Translations under genes and position numbers: made by a program
Shown here: piece by piece, positions 23,480 to 26,377 of the stretch
How positions within the stretch are numbered: position 1 is the first letter of the stretch
Layout of the letters: every line of letters starts with the position of its first letter
Assembly (NCBI GenBank): GCA_023433705.1
Contig: JAEYUC010000056.1
Span: 1-26,377, forward strand
Length of the DNA stretch: 26,377 nucleotides
Direction of reading: 5' to 3'
Origin: Pseudomonadota bacterium
Lineage (GTDB): Bacteria; Pseudomonadota; Gammaproteobacteria; Steroidobacterales; Steroidobacteraceae
Notes under the pieces: generated by a model
What the model saw: the letters and a program-made list of their open reading frames with translations, nothing else
Told to the model about the DNA's origin: nothing
Database searches by the model: none

Positions 23480-24007
23480 ATGGACGTACAGGCACTCATT
23501 CGCAGGGCTCAGGGCGGGGACTCGGAATCCTTCGCCGAGCTCGTGGATCTGCACTACGACACTATCTACCGCTTCGCATGGAAGTGGTGTGGTCACGAGG
23601 CGAACGCGCAGGACATCGCGCAACTCGCCTGCATCAAGCTCGCCGCCAGCCTGGGACAGTTTCGTTTCGAGTCGGCTTTCACGAGCTGGCTCTACCGTCT
23701 CGTGATCAATTGCGCGCAGGACTGGCAACGCGGCCAGAGGCGTCATGAACACGACGACATCGGCGAAGGTGAAAACGTGGCGACGTCCTCGCCGGCCGAA
23801 GACCGCATCTATCTGCTGCAGGTCCTCGAGCAGCTGGAGGACATCGGTGAAGGAATGAAGGAAACGGCTTTGCTGGTGCACTCGGAGGGAATGAGTCACG
23901 CGGAGGCGGGCGCCGTGCTCGGTGTCTCGGAGTCCACGATCTCGTGGCGGCTGCACACCATCCGCAGGCGCCTGCGACAGTGCGAAACGCAGAGTGTCAC
24001 CCTATGA
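23480..24007 (+). CDS. ECF-type RNA polymerase sigma factor
   Basis: A 175-aa sigma-70 family factor with only regions 2 and 4. Region 2 (about 13-86) includes FAELVDLHYDTIYRFAWKWCG, DIAQLACIKL and FTSWLYRLVINCAQD. The linker (87-108) is acidic and His-rich. Region 4 (about 112-168) includes the HTH MSHAEAGAVLGVSESTISW followed by a basic helix. It would direct RNA polymerase to a small regulon, possibly including this operon. Its TGA overlaps the ATG of the VWA-protein gene (ATGA at 24004-24007), placing that protein where an anti-sigma factor normally sits. Residues 35-51 hold Cys37 and Cys51, but no zinc-type cluster is present. Confidence 0.93.
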   Translation: MDVQALIRRAQGGDSESFAELVDLHYDTIYRFAWKWCGHEANAQDIAQLACIKLAASLGQFRFESAFTSWLYRLVINCAQDWQRGQRRHEHDDIGEGENVATSSPAEDRIYLLQVLEQLEDIGEGMKETALLVHSEGMSHAEAGAVLGVSESTISWRLHTIRRRLRQCETQSVTL

Positions 24008-26337
24008 ATCAACGTTTCAAGGCCGTGCTCGAACAGCCCGCGCCGCCGCCGGATCCGCAGGCTCGCCTGCGTGCGCGGCGCGCCGCGCTCGACGAGTTCG
24101 CCCGGGTGCAGTCGCAGGCAAGGACAAGCGAGGCCGGAGTCACCGCCTTGCCGGTGAAGAAGCGCGGGTGGATGAGCCAGACGCGCAACTTTGCGATGGC
24201 CGCGGGTATCTGCGTTGCGGTTATCGGAGTGGCAATCACCTGGCCCATGCTGAACCGGAATCCGGATCTGCTGGAGCCGCGGATCGCGGATGGCGTGTCC
24301 GTGGCGCCGGCGGAAACGCCGGATGCGGCGTCCGCCGGGGCGCCCGCGGCAGTCGCAGGTCCGGCGATCGCCGAGCCCGCGGATGCAGCGCCGCCGCCAG
24401 AGTTGAACGTGCCGCCTCCGGAGATCGCAGTCTACGAGCCTGTGCCTAACGCGTCGGATTTTCCCATGCACCCGGTCGGGCCGGCGCCGCAGCATGAGGC
24501 GGAACGAAGCGCGCGCACTCCCGCGGAGCTGCGGGCCGAGGGGACCGAGAAAGCAGTGGCCGAAGAGCGTGTTGCGCAGCTCGAGTTCGAGTCGCAGTCC
24601 GCGCAGACCGCGCCCGCGTCGACGACCGCGGACGCGCTCACCGCGGAAGACATCGGAACGTTCCCTGACGCGAACGTGGCGGAGTCGCTGCAGCGTGTGC
24701 CCGGCGTCCGGATCGGACGCACGCGCTCGCCGCTCGTGAAGAAGGAAGACACGTCGAGGGACTCGCGCGAAGTCGTGGTGACCGGCGCGCGTCGCGCGGC
24801 CCGGACGTCGCCCAACAAGAGTCCCGCGCCGCCGCCGGCCTCGTCTCCGCCGCGCGCGGAGCCGGAGCGCATCCGCATGGTCGCCGTGCCGACCTCCATT
24901 CCCGACGAGGAAACCGGCCGCGACCGCTTCGAGAGTTTCGAATCGAACGCGGTGAAGCAGGTGTCCGAAGCGCCCGTGTCCACGTTCTCCGCGGACGTCG
25001 ACACCGCGTCGTACGGCTTCGTTCGCAAGCAGCTCAACCTGGGCCTGCTGCCGCAGAAGGATGCGGTGCGCGTCGAGGAAATGATCAACTACTTCGATTA
25101 CTCGTGGCCCGCGGCCGCGTCGCGTGAAGAGCCGTTCCGTCCGACGGTGGTCGTGAGCGAATCGCCGTGGGGCGGGGGCCGCAGGCTGATCCACATCGGC
25201 ATCAGGGGATACGAGTTGCCCGAGCGTCAGCGTCCGGATGCGAACCTCGTGCTGCTGATCGACGTCAGCGGCTCGATGAACGCGCCCGACAAACTACCGC
25301 TCGTGAAGGACTCGATGCGGCTGCTGGTCGACAACCTGAAGCCGGACGACACGGTGGGCATCGTGGTGTACGCGGGCGCCGCGGGCCTGGTGCTGCCGCC
25401 GACGCGTGTGAGCGAGAAGGAGAAGATCCTCGAGGCGATCGCACGTCTCACGCCCGGCGGCTCGACGGCCGGCGCGGACGGGATTCGTCTCGCGTACGAC
25501 CTCGCCGCGCGGTCGTTCCGCAAGAACGGCGTCAATCGAATCCTGCTGGCCACCGATGGCGACTTCAACGTCGGCATCGACAGCACGAACGAGCTCAAGG
25601 GATACGTCGAACGTAAACGCGAGCGGGGCGTGTTCCTGTCCGTACTCGGATTCGGCCAGGGCAACTACCGCGACGAACTCGCGCAGGCCCTCGCGCAGAA
25701 CGGCAACGGCGTCGCGGCCTACATCGACACGCTCAACGAGGCGCACAAGGTGCTCGTGCGGGAGGCGGGCTCGTCGCTGTTCACGATCGCGAAGGACGTG
25801 AAGCTGCAGGTGGAATTCAATCCCGCGACCGTCGCCGAGTACCGGCTGGTCGGTTACGAGACCCGCGCGCTGAAGCGCGAAGACTTCAACAACGACGCCG
25901 TGGACGCCGGTGACGTCGGCGCCGGACACACGGTGACGGCCATCTACGAGATCACGCCGGTGGAGTCCGAGGCTCGAGCCGTGGAAGAGCTGCGTTACGC
26001 GCCGGCGACGAAATCCGCGGGAGAGAAGGACAAGGCGAACGAATACGGATTCCTGAAGATCCGCTACAAACTACCCGACGGACGCAAATCGCGTCTCATC
26101 GAGCAGCCGATCCTGGTCGACACCGGCAAGGTGCCCGAATCGATCGCGCGCGACGTCGCGTTTTCGACCGCGGTGGCGGGATTCGGGCAGCTGCTGCGCG
26201 GCGGCGAGCACACCGGCTCTCTGACCTACGACGACGTCGCGCGCCAGGCGCTCGCGTCGCGGGGAGAGGATCCGTTCGGATATCGCGACGAATTCGTTCA
26301 GCTCGTCCGCAAGGCCCAGGGCGCCAAGGGCATGTGA
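24004..26337 (+). CDS. Inner-membrane VWA/YfbK-type protein with TonB-receptor-like linker segments
   Basis: A 777-aa protein. A basic, Pro-rich cytoplasmic part (1-60) precedes one membrane helix (about 62-81, FAMAAGICVAVIGVAITWPM). A long Ala/Pro/Glu linker runs 82-320. VWA_N block 325-369 (VSTFSADVDTASYGFVRKQL), the VWA domain (about 413-590) and a DUF3520-like C-terminal part (about 605-770) follow. The MIDAS metal site is complete: Asp420, Ser422 and Ser424 (DVSGSM), Thr487 and Asp518 (LATDGDFNVG). In the linker, AEDIGTFPDANVAESLQRVP (214-233) reads like the plug entry of TonB-dependent receptors, and SREVVVTGARR (254-264) like their TonB box region. Topology puts VWA in the periplasm. 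ATGA overlap with the sigma gene and the N-terminal membrane layout suggest an anti-sigma or sensor role, but no zinc anti-sigma motif is present. Confidence 0.9.
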   Translation: MNQRFKAVLEQPAPPPDPQARLRARRAALDEFARVQSQARTSEAGVTALPVKKRGWMSQTRNFAMAAGICVAVIGVAITWPMLNRNPDLLEPRIADGVSVAPAETPDAASAGAPAAVAGPAIAEPADAAPPPELNVPPPEIAVYEPVPNASDFPMHPVGPAPQHEAERSARTPAELRAEGTEKAVAEERVAQLEFESQSAQTAPASTTADALTAEDIGTFPDANVAESLQRVPGVRIGRTRSPLVKKEDTSRDSREVVVTGARRAARTSPNKSPAPPPASSPPRAEPERIRMVAVPTSIPDEETGRDRFESFESNAVKQVSEAPVSTFSADVDTASYGFVRKQLNLGLLPQKDAVRVEEMINYFDYSWPAAASREEPFRPTVVVSESPWGGGRRLIHIGIRGYELPERQRPDANLVLLIDVSGSMNAPDKLPLVKDSMRLLVDNLKPDDTVGIVVYAGAAGLVLPPTRVSEKEKILEAIARLTPGGSTAGADGIRLAYDLAARSFRKNGVNRILLATDGDFNVGIDSTNELKGYVERKRERGVFLSVLGFGQGNYRDELAQALAQNGNGVAAYIDTLNEAHKVLVREAGSSLFTIAKDVKLQVEFNPATVAEYRLVGYETRALKREDFNNDAVDAGDVGAGHTVTAIYEITPVESEARAVEELRYAPATKSAGEKDKANEYGFLKIRYKLPDGRKSRLIEQPILVDTGKVPESIARDVAFSTAVAGFGQLLRGGEHTGSLTYDDVARQALASRGEDPFGYRDEFVQLVRKAQGAKGM

Positions 26338-26377
26338 GCGGGGGGCGTGGGGGGGGGCGGGGCCCGAGCAACACCGC
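26338..26377. other. G-run tail after the VWA gene
   Basis: Three G tracts of six, nine and four bases follow the stop (26340-26362). The stretch could fold as a G-quadruplex if a fourth tract is borrowed from one of these, or it may be poor-quality sequence at a contig end. No terminator is visible. Confidence 0.45.

Noticed and set aside
24628..24795. A TonB-dependent receptor pseudogene
   Set aside because: The receptor-like segments lie in frame inside an intact VWA protein, and no barrel sequence is present nearby.
1..26377. CRISPR arrays, tRNA or rRNA genes, insertion sequences
   Set aside because: I saw no regularly spaced repeats, no tRNA-like or rRNA-like stretch and no transposase; short tRNA-like folds cannot be fully excluded by eye.

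Overview
The window is GC-rich and densely coded. It looks like the chromosome of a free-living gammaproteobacterium, probably from the Xanthomonadales/Steroidobacterales side. Reasons: an EpmB-type lysine aminomutase, TonB-receptor plug wording typical of those groups, a CBM2/GH5 cellulase, tannase and rhamnosidase genes, and a BON protein with a Gly/Tyr/Gln-rich tail. This placement is inference; no rRNA, tRNA, phage, IS or CRISPR was seen.

Layout. 1-2.1 kb: an orphan GAF-PAS hybrid histidine kinase (-). 2.1-2.75 kb: a mostly empty stretch with a 28-bp near-perfect palindrome. 2.75-4.45 kb: a BON-domain protein (+) and a hemerythrin-like protein (-) converging on one bidirectional terminator. 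4.6-5.7 kb: a 66-aa conserved-type small protein and a short-chain dehydrogenase. 5.9-13 kb: a tannase-family lipoprotein, a LytS/LytTR-type two-component pair (-), then a membrane-anchored MDR oxidoreductase and a secreted GH78 rhamnosidase that share one uninterrupted reading frame. 13-14.7 kb: marR-type regulator plus chrA (-). 14.8-16.95 kb: otsB-otsA trehalose synthesis (+), divergent from marR across an AT-rich dyad. 16.95-20 kb: a small secreted beta-rich protein and a three-module GH5 cellulase (-). 20.2-21.4 kb: a SYLF protein and a DUF3313-like lipoprotein (-). 21.5-23.3 kb: a DUF1080-type secreted protein overlapping epmB. 23.5-26.3 kb: an ECF sigma factor overlapping a 777-aa inner-membrane VWA/YfbK-type protein.

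How it works together. Much of the window serves plant-polymer and glycoside use (tannase, GH78, GH5/CBM2, DUF1080), with stress and envelope genes between (trehalose, hemerythrin, BON, chromate, SYLF). The least expected locus is the last: the protein in the anti-sigma position after the ECF factor carries, in its periplasmic linker, two segments that read like a TonB-dependent receptor plug start and a TonB box, in reversed order. Other notable points are the stopless MDR-rhamnosidase frame and a recurring -10-like hexamer 6-8 nt before start codons that lack a Shine-Dalgarno, suggesting leaderless mRNAs.
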